Shown here in pieces: positions 46,552 to 56,584 of a stretch of DNA of 64,000 bases. Both the position numbers and the translations under genes were made by a program. Origin of the DNA: Costus lasius (lineage: Eukaryota > Streptophyta > Magnoliopsida > Zingiberales > Costaceae); assembly GCA_027563935.2 (NCBI GenBank), contig JANVAS020000231.1, forward strand, positions 15,022,001 to 15,086,000, written 5' to 3'. The stretch's first letter is position 1; each line of letters begins with the position of its first letter. A model generated the notes under the pieces. It made no database searches and was not told the origin of the DNA. It saw only the letters and a program-made list of their open reading frames with translations.

Positions 46552-48161
46552 TGATGGAGGTGGGATCACTCACAAGTAAGGGAGCATTCAAACAACGCTT
46601 TCAGAAAATATTTTTTGTATTTTTGATAAAAACCGAAATTACTCTAAACGGAGTTGGAAAATATGTTTTGTATTTTTATAAATAAAGAAAACGACACTAA
46701 ACTATTTAGACTACTTAAAAGAAATAGCAATTACCTACAAATTGAAAGACAAGTAGGAATACTCACAGTGCGATCCTTGAGCATAGAAGGATCGTATCGT
46801 CCCGATCTTCAACGGTCCTACTCTGATGGAAGGTATTGCATCATTACAAGCAAACACAGACAAACGAGATCCGCACACACCACGGATTCATATTACAAAG
46901 CAAAACTAAGGGGGAGGTTAAGCCTCACAAGTTCCCTTAACACTTAACTAAAGAGAGAGAGGGGGAGGGGAGAAAGCTTGCGCTTAGTGAAGAGTCCTCC
47001 AAGTCCTTGCGCCCCTTCAAACAAAGTTTAGATTAGTGTAGAAAACAAGTTCTAGAATCTATAGATGGAAGAGGGGAAAGAACTTAGCCGAATTTGAAGT
47101 CTTGTTGATGTAGCCTTCATGCAAGCCGAAAGTAAAGAACCCCTAAGGGTCTTTGTTGATTGCCGAGGACAAAGGATGAAGCTTCTTAGAGTCCCTCCAA
47201 AGGTGCGCAAGATCCTTCAAGTGGTTGAGTTGCGTTGAAGACTTGAGAAGAAAGGGGGGAGAAGGGAAAGGGCTCGGCCCTTTAGAGAAGGGGGAAGATA
47301 GAATACTCTTAGGCGACAATCACCAATGCTAACACAAGGATTCTTTTCACTAGGCAACTAATAGACAAAGAGAGGGGAGGTTACAATTTATAGGCTCAAC
47401 AAGCCATGGGCAAGGGTGACAATTCACCCTAGGCGCAATCATAAGGTTTAAGGAAGAAATTAATGACATTTAATACATTTCCTTTAGCCCTTTTGAATTT
47501 CGAATTCTTTCTTGATGGAGCTTCCTTGTAGCCGAATTCTTTATGAGCTCCTTCCTTATTTGCATGGATGAGATGGCGCCTTCATGCCTTGGACTTATTT
47601 GAATTCGAAAATCTTCCTTCAAGAGCATGGGCGGTTAAGAGGTTTCCAAGGGTGATTCCTCAAATTGTGGATCTAGATGATGATCCCTTGATTTGTGGAT
47701 CTAAATGGTGATCCCTTGATTTGTGGATCTAGATTGTTGATGGCTAGGCGCATTAAATTGTGGGCTGATTTCTTGCATTCGAATCATCATCATATTGAGT
47801 GGCGCCTAGGTTGATATGGAAGGTGGAGTTGCATTGATTGTAAGCCCCTTCAACTTGGAGTCTTTAGTTGAAGTAGTTGAAGTGCCTCCTTCCATAATTG
47901 GAGCTCTACTTGAGTGGCTTTAGCTTGAGCTTCCTAGCTTCCCTTGAGCTGGGCTATAACCTGCCCAATTATTAACACAAAGGCCAGTAGACTATTCTAG
48001 AAGCAAATAAGGAAACTACACAATGCACTAGAGCTTTATTCAATGCAAATAAGGAAAGTGCAAATAAGGTAAGAAAGATGACCTAGGAGGGAAAGCCATA
48101 TCTGATGGGCTTCCTCCTAGTCCTTCCAGACCTCCTTGGGGCAGGGTTGGCCCCTCCATCA
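46552..48161 (-). repeat. E8 3' LTR (1610 bp)
   Basis: The last 79 bp of this LTR (48083-48161) also encode the end of the polyprotein. Three units of about 28 bp (TTGTGGATCTA, then GATCCCTTG) lie at 47664-47743. A TATA-like TATAAATTG sits on the minus strand at 47384-47392. Confidence 0.95.
47384..47392 (-). promoter_or_regulatory. TATA box in the E8 LTR
   Basis: Minus-strand TATAAATTG, preceded by GCC, is a plausible plant TATA box in the middle of the LTR. The copy in the 5' LTR is at 53799-53807, and that is the one that would drive the element. Confidence 0.5.
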
Positions 48162-51100
48162 TTTCTCCCCGGGTGGGAAGAATTCTCCTCTGGAGAATTA
48201 TCCTTGTACCCTTGGAGTAATTCCGGAGCGGCCTGTGCCAACTCTTCTTCGGGAAGCCAAGCCTCCTCACCCGACGTAAATTTAACACGGTAAAACACTT
48301 GTACCTTGTCTGGGGTGAGTCGGGTCTGATCTTCAAGTATGCTCTGCAGCTCAGGCCTGTCAGTCAACTCCCCGATGTGCACCGGCTCCTCATAGTGCGT
48401 GAGATCCTCCACATTGACAGTGGTGGGGATCCCCAAGTCCGGTGGTAGATCCAAGATGTAGGCGTTGTCGTTGATCTTTTCTACAATGGTGAATGGCCCG
48501 ATTCCTTTTGGGTCCAACTTGCGGCCAGATCCATGGATGCGCTCCTCCCTGACCCGCAGTATAACCTGTTCACCTACAGAGAATTTCCTTTCTCGGCGTT
48601 TTCTGTTAGCACTCTTGCGATAGGAATTTACAGCATCAAGCATTTGACAGTGAATTTCATGATGTAAATGGGACATGTGAGTAGCAAAATCTTTAGCAGA
48701 CACAGAAATATGAGAGTGCCTAGGTAAAGGAAACAAATCAACAGGTTTTCTGGGCTGGTACCCTAAGTTGGCCTGAAAAGGGGACAATCCTGTGGTTTTG
48801 TTGACAACACTATTATAGGAGAACTCGGCAATGGGCAACAGCTTATCCCATGTGCCTGGGTGTTCTCCTACCAAACTCCTCAAAATGCTCCCTAGTGATC
48901 GATTGACCACTTCGGTCTGCCCATCCGTCTGAGGATGATAGGCCGTGGAGAATTTGAGTTTGGTTCCCAACATAGCCCACAGGGTTTTCCAGAAATGTCC
49001 AACAAACCTGGAATCCCTATCAGAAACTATAGTCAGAGGGGTACCTCTATGTTTAACAACCTCCTTAAAGAATAACCTAGCTACATGTGATGCATCTGTG
49101 GTTTTGTAGCAAGGTATAAAGTGTGCCATCTTGGTAAACCTATCCACTACGACAAAAATGGAGTCATGTCTGGAGGGAGTCCTTGGTAAACCTAAGATGA
49201 AGTCCATGCTAAGGTCTTGCCATGGTGCTTGAGGGATAGGTAGGGGTGTGTACAGACCATAGTTATGTTTCTGAGTTTTCCTGGTCTGACAGGTCCTACA
49301 ATGTCTAACAACCTTAGCTACATCCCTGTAGAGGTTCGGCCAGAAGAACCGTTCCTCCACTAAGGCTTGAGTCTTGTCTCGGCCATGGTGCCCGGCAGAC
49401 CCTCCTCCGTGGATCTCCCAAACAAGGAAGTCTCGGATTGAGGTCTTGGGAATGCACAACTTTGGCCCAAGAAACAGAAACTCATCCCTTAGGGTATAGA
49501 GGGGATGACTCAAAGGATCTATGCTAAGCTCAGAATAAATGCTTGAAAAATCAGGGCATTCTAGGTATTCATGTTTCATGCGATCAAATCCAACTACTTC
49601 AACAGATAAAGTTTGCATAAGTAAAACTACTCTACTCAAAGCATCAGCAACTTTATTTTCAATTCCAGATTTATGCTTCAAAACAAAAGTATACTGTTGA
49701 AGGTACTCTACCCATTTAGCATGCCTAGCATTTAATTTCTTTTGAGCATTTAGAAAAGATAAAGCTTGGTGATCACTATTTAGAATAAATTCGTTATGTA
49801 TCAAATAGTGCCTCCAGTGCCTTAAGGATTGCACTACAGCATAGAACTCCTTATCATAGGTAGTATATCTTTGTTTAGCCTCATTTAACTTCTCACTAAA
49901 GTAGGCTATGGGGTGACCTTCCTGACTAAGGGTACCTCCTATTCCTACTCCTGAGGCATCACAGTCCACTATGAAAACTTTAGAGAAGTCAGGTAACTTT
50001 AGGACAGGGGCAGTGGTCATTCTAGACTTAAGCTCCACAAAAGCTCTACTAGCAGACTTAGGCCAACTAAACTCACCTTGTTTCATACAGTTGGTTATAG
50101 GGGCTACTATGGTGCTAAAGTTTCTAATGAACCTCCTATAAAAGGCAGCTAGACCATGGAAGCTCCTAATTTCAGTTAAAGTCTTGGGTTCAGGCCAGTC
50201 TAAGATGGCTTGGATTTTGCTAGGGTCAGCTTGAAGTCCTTGGTCTAAAACTATGAAGCCTAAAAAGACAACCCTAGGGGAAAGGAAAGAACACTTCTTC
50301 AGGTTTAGGTATAGCTTTTCTTCCTGAAGTAAGTCTAGGATTTTTCTAAGGTGTTCCATGTGTTCTTCTCGGGTCTTGCTATAGATTAGGATGTCATCAA
50401 AGTAAACTACTAAGAATCTTCCTATGTAAGGCTTCAAGACTTGGTTCATTAACCTCATGAAGGTTGAGGGGGCATTAGAAAGGCCAAAGGGCATGACTAG
50501 CCATTCATACAAACCATCCTTAGTTTTAAAGGCAGTCTTCCACTCATCCCCAAGTCTGATCCTAACTTGGTGGTACCCACTTCTAAGGTCTAGCTTGCTA
50601 AACCACTTAGAACCTACCAGCATGTCAAGCATGTCATCTAATCTTGGGATGGGAAATCTATACTTGATGGTTATTCTGTTCATGGCCCTACAGTCTATAC
50701 ACATGCGCCAGCTTCCATCCTTCTTTGGGGTAAGAAGGGCGGGTACTGCACACGGGCTAAGGCTTTCCCTAATGAAACCCTTGTCTAACAGTTCATCTAC
50801 TTGTCTTTTGAGCTCTTGATGCTCAGTAGGGTTCATCCTATAGTGGGGTAAGTGTGGGAGAGTAGAACCCGGGACAAGGTCTATGGCATGTTGGATTTCT
50901 CTAAGGGGGGGTAAGCCATTGGGAAGTTCTTCCCTGGTGAGCTCAGAGTACCCTGAGAGTAGGGTCTCAACTTCTTTGGGTATGGGTGACTCCTCATCTG
51001 GATTGGTTCCCTTAATGACTAAGGAGTACACTTGCTTGGATTCTAAGCAGTCTTGGGTAAAGGCATGGGACCTTATGAGTTGGATGGTTGGCTTGGGTTC

Positions 51101-52783
51101 CTTAGGTTCCTCTATCCTACCCTTGTTGGTGGCAGCCTTAAGTTCCTTAGGCATGGAAGGCTTCAGTTTGATCTTTTGTCCGTCATGGCTAAAGACATAG
51201 GTGTTAGTCCGACCGTAGTGGATAACATCCATATCGTATAACCACGGGCGACCGAGTAAGACTTGGGCGACATCCATGGTTATGACGTCACACCAAATCT
51301 TGCCTTGGTAGATGGCAAACTGAAGGGGCACTAAGCACCTATGGGTGACTGGGACACTAGACTGGTTGACCCAGGATATGCTATAGGGATTAGGGTGCGG
51401 TTCTGCCTTAAGGTTGAATTTTACTAAGGCTGTGTGAGAGACTGCGTTTAGACTACTTCCCCCATCTATCACTACTTTGCACATGTTACCATTGCATTTC
51501 GTGTAGGTGTGGAAAATACTGGTCCTACGCCAGTCTTCGGTTGGGGTAGGTTTGATTAGGGTGCACCTAACCACTCCTAATGTGTCGTGGGTTTGTTCTT
51601 CACCACTATCATAAGCTAGTTCTTCCCAAACCGTACAACCAGAGTCAGGGTTATGGATTTCCTCATGGTTTTCCTCATAGGTTTCTTCACATTTTTCCTC
51701 ACCTAAGTACAGGACTCTCTTGGGACAGTCTTTCATATAGTGTCCTACTTGGTGGCAAGCATGGCAAACGACTCTAGGTTCTTGGACAGTCCTAGGTCTA
51801 GAGGGTGTTGGGGTTGGGGCTTTGGGTTGAGAACTTGAGGGGCTTGAGGAGGGTGCCTTGGGGTAAGTTCTAGGGGAGCTTAACTCTCTCCTAAAGGCTC
51901 TCTTTATGTTTTCCTCTACCTCTAAGGCTCTTTGGTAGGCGACTTCTCTAGACTCTATTTGGAAATAGGTCATTCCTCTTTTGATCTCGGGTCTAAGTCC
52001 ATTCTTATACCTACTAAGGGAGACATGGTCTTCTTCATGGATGCCACTCCTCAGAAGGAGTTCATCAAACCTAGTGGTGTAATCGGTGACGGTCTGACTA
52101 CCCTGGACTAGGCTCATGGCTTCATCGATAATCTTAAGTTGGAAATAGGGAGGGACATATTTTTCCCTAAGTTTGTCTCGCATGTCTTCCCATCTCTCAA
52201 TAGGAGGGCGTCTAAACAACTCTATGTTCTTCTCTATGCTAGTCCAGTATAACCTAGCAGTACCTTCTAGGAGACATCGGGTGAACCTAACCTTGGATTG
52301 ACTAGGCATCATGCTCCAGTCAAAATACCGTTCAAGTTTATCTACCCAATCTAGGAATTCTCTAGGGTCAAGGGAACCACTAAAGGTTGGTGGTGAGAGT
52401 TTGATGTTGCGTTGCACTTCATCCTCTCTAGGTCTGTGGTAGGTTTGAGCACGTGGCTCATTCCACTCAGGGTTTTGGTCTTCCCTAGGTCTTTGATAGG
52501 GTCGAGCATGTGGATCTTCCCATTCAGGTTCTTGGACTCTCCTATTATGGTTCCTATTGTTTTGGGGATGTTCACCTAGGATGGGTTCACTTGAGGGCCG
52601 ACTAGGGGGTCTATCATCCCTAAGATTTTCAGGATTTGGGAGTCTAGCTCTAATATCCCTAAGTTCCTCTTGGAAGGACGCTATCATGTTAAAGAGTCTA
52701 GCCATGTCATTAGGTTCAGCTTGCCTAGTAATATCATTGGATTCAGGGTGGTTATTATAATTTGCTCCTGATCTAGTAGTCAT
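48083..52783 (-). CDS. gag-pol: E8 Gag-Pol polyprotein, intact (gypsy chromovirus)
   Basis: This is one open frame of 1566 residues. The start is the ATG at 52783 (MTTRSGANYN). Gag carries a single CCHC knuckle (CHACHQVGHYMKDC). The protease motif is VIDGGSS (Asp 440). RT has VVYFDDILIYS (Asp 796 first), RNase H begins VDCDASG, and integrase has an HHCC finger (CRTCQTRK) and D1194, D1255 and E1291 with D35E spacing. The C-terminus holds a chromodomain-like stretch (VFYRVKF, EEAWLPEEEL) then a basic tail with RRSGRTRRKPIRY. The frame passes through the polypurine tract (48162-48170) and ends inside the 3' LTR. One-ORF organisation with coding into the LTR is, from memory, a trait reported for some centromeric CRM elements. 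Confidence 0.95.
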   Translation of the reverse strand: MTTRSGANYNNHPESNDITRQAEPNDMARLFNMIASFQEELRDIRARLPNPENLRDDRPPSRPSSEPILGEHPQNNRNHNRRVQEPEWEDPHARPYQRPREDQNPEWNEPRAQTYHRPREDEVQRNIKLSPPTFSGSLDPREFLDWVDKLERYFDWSMMPSQSKVRFTRCLLEGTARLYWTSIEKNIELFRRPPIERWEDMRDKLREKYVPPYFQLKIIDEAMSLVQGSQTVTDYTTRFDELLLRSGIHEEDHVSLSRYKNGLRPEIKRGMTYFQIESREVAYQRALEVEENIKRAFRRELSSPRTYPKAPSSSPSSSQPKAPTPTPSRPRTVQEPRVVCHACHQVGHYMKDCPKRVLYLGEEKCEETYEENHEEIHNPDSGCTVWEELAYDSGEEQTHDTLGVVRCTLIKPTPTEDWRRTSIFHTYTKCNGNMCKVVIDGGSSLNAVSHTALVKFNLKAEPHPNPYSISWVNQSSVPVTHRCLVPLQFAIYQGKIWCDVITMDVAQVLLGRPWLYDMDVIHYGRTNTYVFSHDGQKIKLKPSMPKELKAATNKGRIEEPKEPKPTIQLIRSHAFTQDCLESKQVYSLVIKGTNPDEESPIPKEVETLLSGYSELTREELPNGLPPLREIQHAIDLVPGSTLPHLPHYRMNPTEHQELKRQVDELLDKGFIRESLSPCAVPALLTPKKDGSWRMCIDCRAMNRITIKYRFPIPRLDDMLDMLVGSKWFSKLDLRSGYHQVRIRLGDEWKTAFKTKDGLYEWLVMPFGLSNAPSTFMRLMNQVLKPYIGRFLVVYFDDILIYSKTREEHMEHLRKILDLLQEEKLYLNLKKCSFLSPRVVFLGFIVLDQGLQADPSKIQAILDWPEPKTLTEIRSFHGLAAFYRRFIRNFSTIVAPITNCMKQGEFSWPKSASRAFVELKSRMTTAPVLKLPDFSKVFIVDCDASGVGIGGTLSQEGHPIAYFSEKLNEAKQRYTTYDKEFYAVVQSLRHWRHYLIHNEFILNSDHQALSFLNAQKKLNARHAKWVEYLQQYTFVLKHKSGIENKVADALSRVVLLMQTLSVEVVGFDRMKHEYLECPDFSSIYSELSIDPLSHPLYTLRDEFLFLGPKLCIPKTSIRDFLVWEIHGGGSAGHHGRDKTQALVEERFFWPNLYRDVAKVVRHCRTCQTRKTQKHNYGLYTPLPIPQAPWQDLSMDFILGLPRTPSRHDSIFVVVDRFTKMAHFIPCYKTTDASHVARLFFKEVVKHRGTPLTIVSDRDSRFVGHFWKTLWAMLGTKLKFSTAYHPQTDGQTEVVNRSLGSILRSLVGEHPGTWDKLLPIAEFSYNSVVNKTTGLSPFQANLGYQPRKPVDLFPLPRHSHISVSAKDFATHMSHLHHEIHCQMLDAVNSYRKSANRKRRERKFSVGEQVILRVREERIHGSGRKLDPKGIGPFTIVEKINDNAYILDLPPDLGIPTTVNVEDLTHYEEPVHIGELTDRPELQSILEDQTRLTPDKVQVFYRVKFTSGEEAWLPEEELAQAAPELLQGYKDNSPEENSSHPGRNDGGANPAPRRSGRTRRKPIRYGFPS
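48162..48170 (-). promoter_or_regulatory. E8 polypurine tract, inside the reading frame
   Basis: Minus-strand GGGGAGAAA directly precedes the 3' LTR start TGATGG and is translated as part of HPGRND. Confidence 0.75.
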
Positions 52784-52951
52784 GGTCAAAGATAGTTTTG
52801 AAAGAAATTTAGTTTTTGAAAATAAGGCTTCTAAAAATGATATATTAGATAATAGCCTTTTATGAGATCAACTTCTTTCAAACAACTAGGTCCAAGAAAA
52901 GTCTTAGAATTTGAAAAATAGCTTTTAGGCCAAAGATCTATTCTAAGAAAG

Positions 52952-52963
52952 GCTCTGATACCA
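52952..52963 (-). promoter_or_regulatory. E8 primer binding site (initiator Met tRNA)
   Basis: Minus-strand TGGTATCAGAGC lies three bases after the 5' LTR. Confidence 0.9.
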
Positions 52964-52966
52964 AAC

Positions 52967-54576
52967 TGATGGAGGTGGGATCACTCACAAGTAAGGGAGC
53001 ATTCAAACAACGCTTTCAGAAAATATTTTTTGTATTTTTGATAAAAACCGAAATTACTCTAAACGGAGTTGGAAAATATGTTTTGTATTTTTATAAATAA
53101 AGAAAACGACACTAAACTATTTAGACTACTTAAAAGAAATAGCAATTACCTACAAATTGAAAGACAAGTAGGAATACTCACAGTGCGATCCTTGAGCATA
53201 GAAGGATCGTATCGTCCCGATCTTCAACGGTCCTACTCTGATGGAAGGTATTGCATCATTACAAGCAAACACAGACAAACGAGATCCGCACACACCACGG
53301 ATTCATATTACAAAGCAAAACTAAGGGGGAGGTTAAGCCTCACAAGTTCCCTTAACACTTAACTAAAGAGAGAGAGGGGGAGGGGAGAAAGCTTGCGCTT
53401 AGTGAAGAGTCCTCCAAGTCCTTGCGCCCCTTCAAACAAAGTTTAGATTAGTGTAGAAAATAAGTTCTAGAATCTATAGATGGAAGAGGGGAAAGAACTT
53501 AGCCGAATTTGAAGTCTTGTTGATGTAGCCTTCATGCAAGCCGAAAGTAAAGAACCCCTAAGGGTCTTTGTTGATTGCCGAGGACAAAGGATGAAGCTTC
53601 TTAGAGTCCCTCCAAAGGTGCGCAAGATCCTTCAAGTGGTTGAGTTGCGTTGAAGACTTGAGAAGAAAGGGGGGAGAAGGGAAAGGGCTCGGCCCTTTAG
53701 AGAAGGGGGAAGATAGAATACTCTTAGGCGACAATCACCAATGCTAACACAAGGATTCTTTTCACTAGGCAACTAATAGACAAAGAGAGGGGAGGTTACA
53801 ATTTATAGGCTCAACAAGCCATGGGCAAGGGTGACAATTCACCCTAGGCGCAATCATAAGGTTTAAGGAAGAAATTAATGACATTTAATACATTTCCTTT
53901 AGCCCTTTTGAATTTCGAATTCTTTCTTGATGGAGCTTCCTTGTAGCCGAATTCTTTATGAGCTCCTTCCTTATTTGCATGGATGAGATGGCGCCTTCAT
54001 GCCTTGGACTTATTTGAATTCGAAAATCTTCCTTCAAGAGCATGGGCGGTTAAGAGGTTTCCAAGGGTGATTCCTCAAATTGTGGATCTAGATGATGATC
54101 CCTTGATTTGTGGATCTAAATGGTGATCCCTTGATTTGTGGATCTAGATTGTTGATGGCTAGGCGCATTAAATTGTGGGCTGATTTCTTGCATTCGAATC
54201 ATCATCATATTGAGTGGCGCCTAGGTTGATATGGAAGGTGGAGTTGCATTGATTGTAAGCCCCTTCAACTTGGAGTCTTTAGTTGAAGTAGTTGAAGTGC
54301 CTCCTTCCATAATTGGAGCTCTACTTGAGTGGCTTTAGCTTGAGCTTCCTAGCTTCCCTTGAGCTGGGCTATAACCTGCCCAATTATTAACACAAAGGCC
54401 AGTAGACTATTCTAGAAGCAAATAAGGAAACTACACAATGCACTAGAGCTTTATTCAATGCAAATAAGGAAAGTGCAAATAAGGTAAGAAAGATGACCTA
54501 GGAGGGAAAGCCATATCTGATGGGCTTCCTCCTAGTCCTTCCAGACCTCCTTGGGGCAGGGTTGGCCCCTCCATCA
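52967..54576 (-). repeat. E8 5' LTR (1610 bp)
   Basis: It is identical to the 3' LTR except for one noticed base (AAAATAAG against AAAACAAG). The 28-bp units recur at 54079-54158. Confidence 0.95.
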
Positions 54577-54808
54577 TCATAGACGCTAGCATCAGGCAAG
54601 CGACATCAATGCTAGCATTGACGTGCTTTTCATAGGCTTCACGAACCGCCCTTGCGGCGTTCGCAGCGGGTTGAGGCGGTATAGCCGTCTCGAGGACATA
54701 CAGTTTCCTCTCTGCCTTAAGAACGATCTTAAGGTGTCCGAACCAGTCTGAGAAGTTTGGCCCAGCAAACTTCTCCCTTTCCAGTAGGGATCGCACATTG
54801 AAGCTCAT
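54577..54808 (-). pseudogene. gag-pol: E7 gag N-terminal segment
   Basis: The gag ATG is intact at 54808 (MSFNVRSLLEREK). The segment runs to LASM at the E8 insertion, then resumes in frame at 46546. E8 entered in the loop of the palindrome GCGTC-ATA-GACGC. The apparent 117-codon ORF that continues into the E8 LTR is a chance fusion. Confidence 0.93.
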
Positions 54809-56570
54809 GGTGTTCGTTGCTGCAGGAATCTACAACAATGCAAGAACAGCAAGGTCAGTATCAATGTTTAGAATCAATCCAGGACTTAAGAAAGATTCTT
54901 TTCTCACTATTTTATCTGACTGAAATATCCATTAAAACAGTCCGAAAGAGTAACACTCTTTTAGTGAGATGGGATCCAGATTTCATACTTGGTCTCCGCG
55001 TCCCGCTCAGGCGAGATAAGATGCACAGAGAATACAAGTACTAATTTCTGGTAGGCAGTCCCTGCCAATCGCCAACCCGTGCGATTCCCCTTCATCTGGG
55101 CAATCCAGCAGACTGTGTCAACTGAGTTGGTACAACACAATCTCTGACCCCACAGATGGCTGCCTCCATGTGCTACCATATGCGCCACATATGTAGCCTA
55201 CATGGTCAAGCTGACCCGACCTACTCCCTGGACCACCACGTGCTATGCTGAGCAACGAGAAGCGATAAATCCCTTCTCTGTAACACGCAGGTGAAATCCC
55301 GCACCGTCTGAAGATAGATGGACGTGCCCACTGAGTGGGTACAACACGGCTCCAACGATAATCAGAACAGTGAGGTTTCGCGTCAGAAGGCTTACGAGCT
55401 TGATATTGATGCGTTGGATTTTAACGGTCTTTTATCTTCTTACTATCAGGCAAATCCTATGGCTATAGCAGAAGATAAACTCATGCAATTCTAATTATAA
55501 AAGCAATAAATAGAAAGCATGCTGATCTTATGTGGTAAAAGCCCATGAACCCTAAGTAAGACCTTAAGTTATCTTAAGTCTTCACTTGCTTCTTAGGTCT
55601 TTTGCATCTCATCTGGTCCAACCCAGGGCCCTAGCGCTCAATGCAGCTCAGGTGCGCCCACCAGCTGAATGCGCCTCTGCAATGTGTGCTTTTGAGCTCT
55701 TGTCTAATCAAAATACATTTTGATCTATCTAGACAAGCTTGACTCGCAGGTCAATTATACAATAAATTAATTAAAAATGTGATTCGCATATCACAATACA
55801 AATTAATTTACAAGTTTAATTCCAGGCTCGCAGGCCCCAGCACAGCACACATTAAATTGGGCATCCCACATAAGATTAAATAAACAAGCATATGGCATCA
55901 ATCAATCATCATGTGATCCCTTACAAAGAAAATAAAATTTTGAAAACCCCATAGGCATCAATTTTAATTTCCTTATGTGCCCTACAACCTTACAACGGTC
56001 CATTGATAGGGATCCACTCAACAATCTAGTTAGATCCATGCCCTTGCATGCACCAAGTCCTAACTGACTCGAGTTGACCTAATGGTCAACCATGCATGCG
56101 CCAAGGGCTGAACAACCAACATGAGTTCTGGCAAGCGGGTGTGACCCCGGGCCTAACTCATGTGTGTTCACTGGTTGTCTCAACCAGACCTCGCTACACG
56201 CCTGTGATGCAATCGACCTATAGCCACCTTGTGCTTGCGCACAGGTGCCATCTGGTCGATCCATCTAGGCTGTCAGATGGTCTGATCAGACTATTGGATC
56301 TAACCTAGAGGGTGACTTCAACCCCATCAACCCGTCTAAGGGTTTATAGTAAGCGCATATAGATCTAATTGTTTGCGCGCAAGTAAACAAGTTTTTAATG
56401 AAATACCATTCAACAAACTAAACATGCGCCAACAAGATCATGCAAAAACATGAACAAAACACATGCGCCAACACCTAAAACCTAGCATGTAGATTCGCAT
56501 GTGAAAAAGATCTATACTAGAGCGCAAACAAGGATCACAAAGCAATCATATAACCATACATACAACCGCA
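54809..56570 (-). other. E7 untranslated leader
   Basis: This is homologous to the E3 and E4 leaders. The hairpins are at 54945-54961, 55001-55016, 55118-55130 and 55327-55339. The tRNA-like segment is absent: a single GGCGCAT (55669-55675, minus strand) joins directly to the downstream sequence. No gene is seen. Confidence 0.75.
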
Positions 56571-56582
56571 GCTCTGATACCA
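56571..56582 (-). promoter_or_regulatory. E7 primer binding site (initiator Met tRNA)
   Basis: Minus-strand TGGTATCAGAGC lies two bases from the 5' LTR. Confidence 0.92.
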
Positions 56583-56584
56583 AT

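Larger units (their letters stand above)
46552..54576 (-). mobile_element. E8: intact Ty3/gypsy chromovirus (CRM/Galadriel-like)
   Basis: E8 is 8025 bp, minus strand, flanked by TCATA (46547-46551 and 54577-54581). It has two 1610-bp LTRs with a 9-bp terminal inverted repeat (TGATGGAGG/CCTCCATCA), a primer site, a short 183-nt leader and one uninterrupted gag-pol frame. I noticed a single LTR mismatch, making it the youngest element here. The CRM/Galadriel placement rests on integrase and RT resemblance and the C-terminal region, and is provisional. Confidence 0.95.

Noticed and set aside
50457..51241. Plus-strand ORFs of 60-120 codons opposite E8 pol
   Set aside because: They are antisense shadows of the intact minus-strand polyprotein.
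54455..54808. 117-codon ORF joining the E7 gag to E8 sequence
   Set aside because: The last part is E8 LTR read across the insertion junction. Only the gag portion is real.
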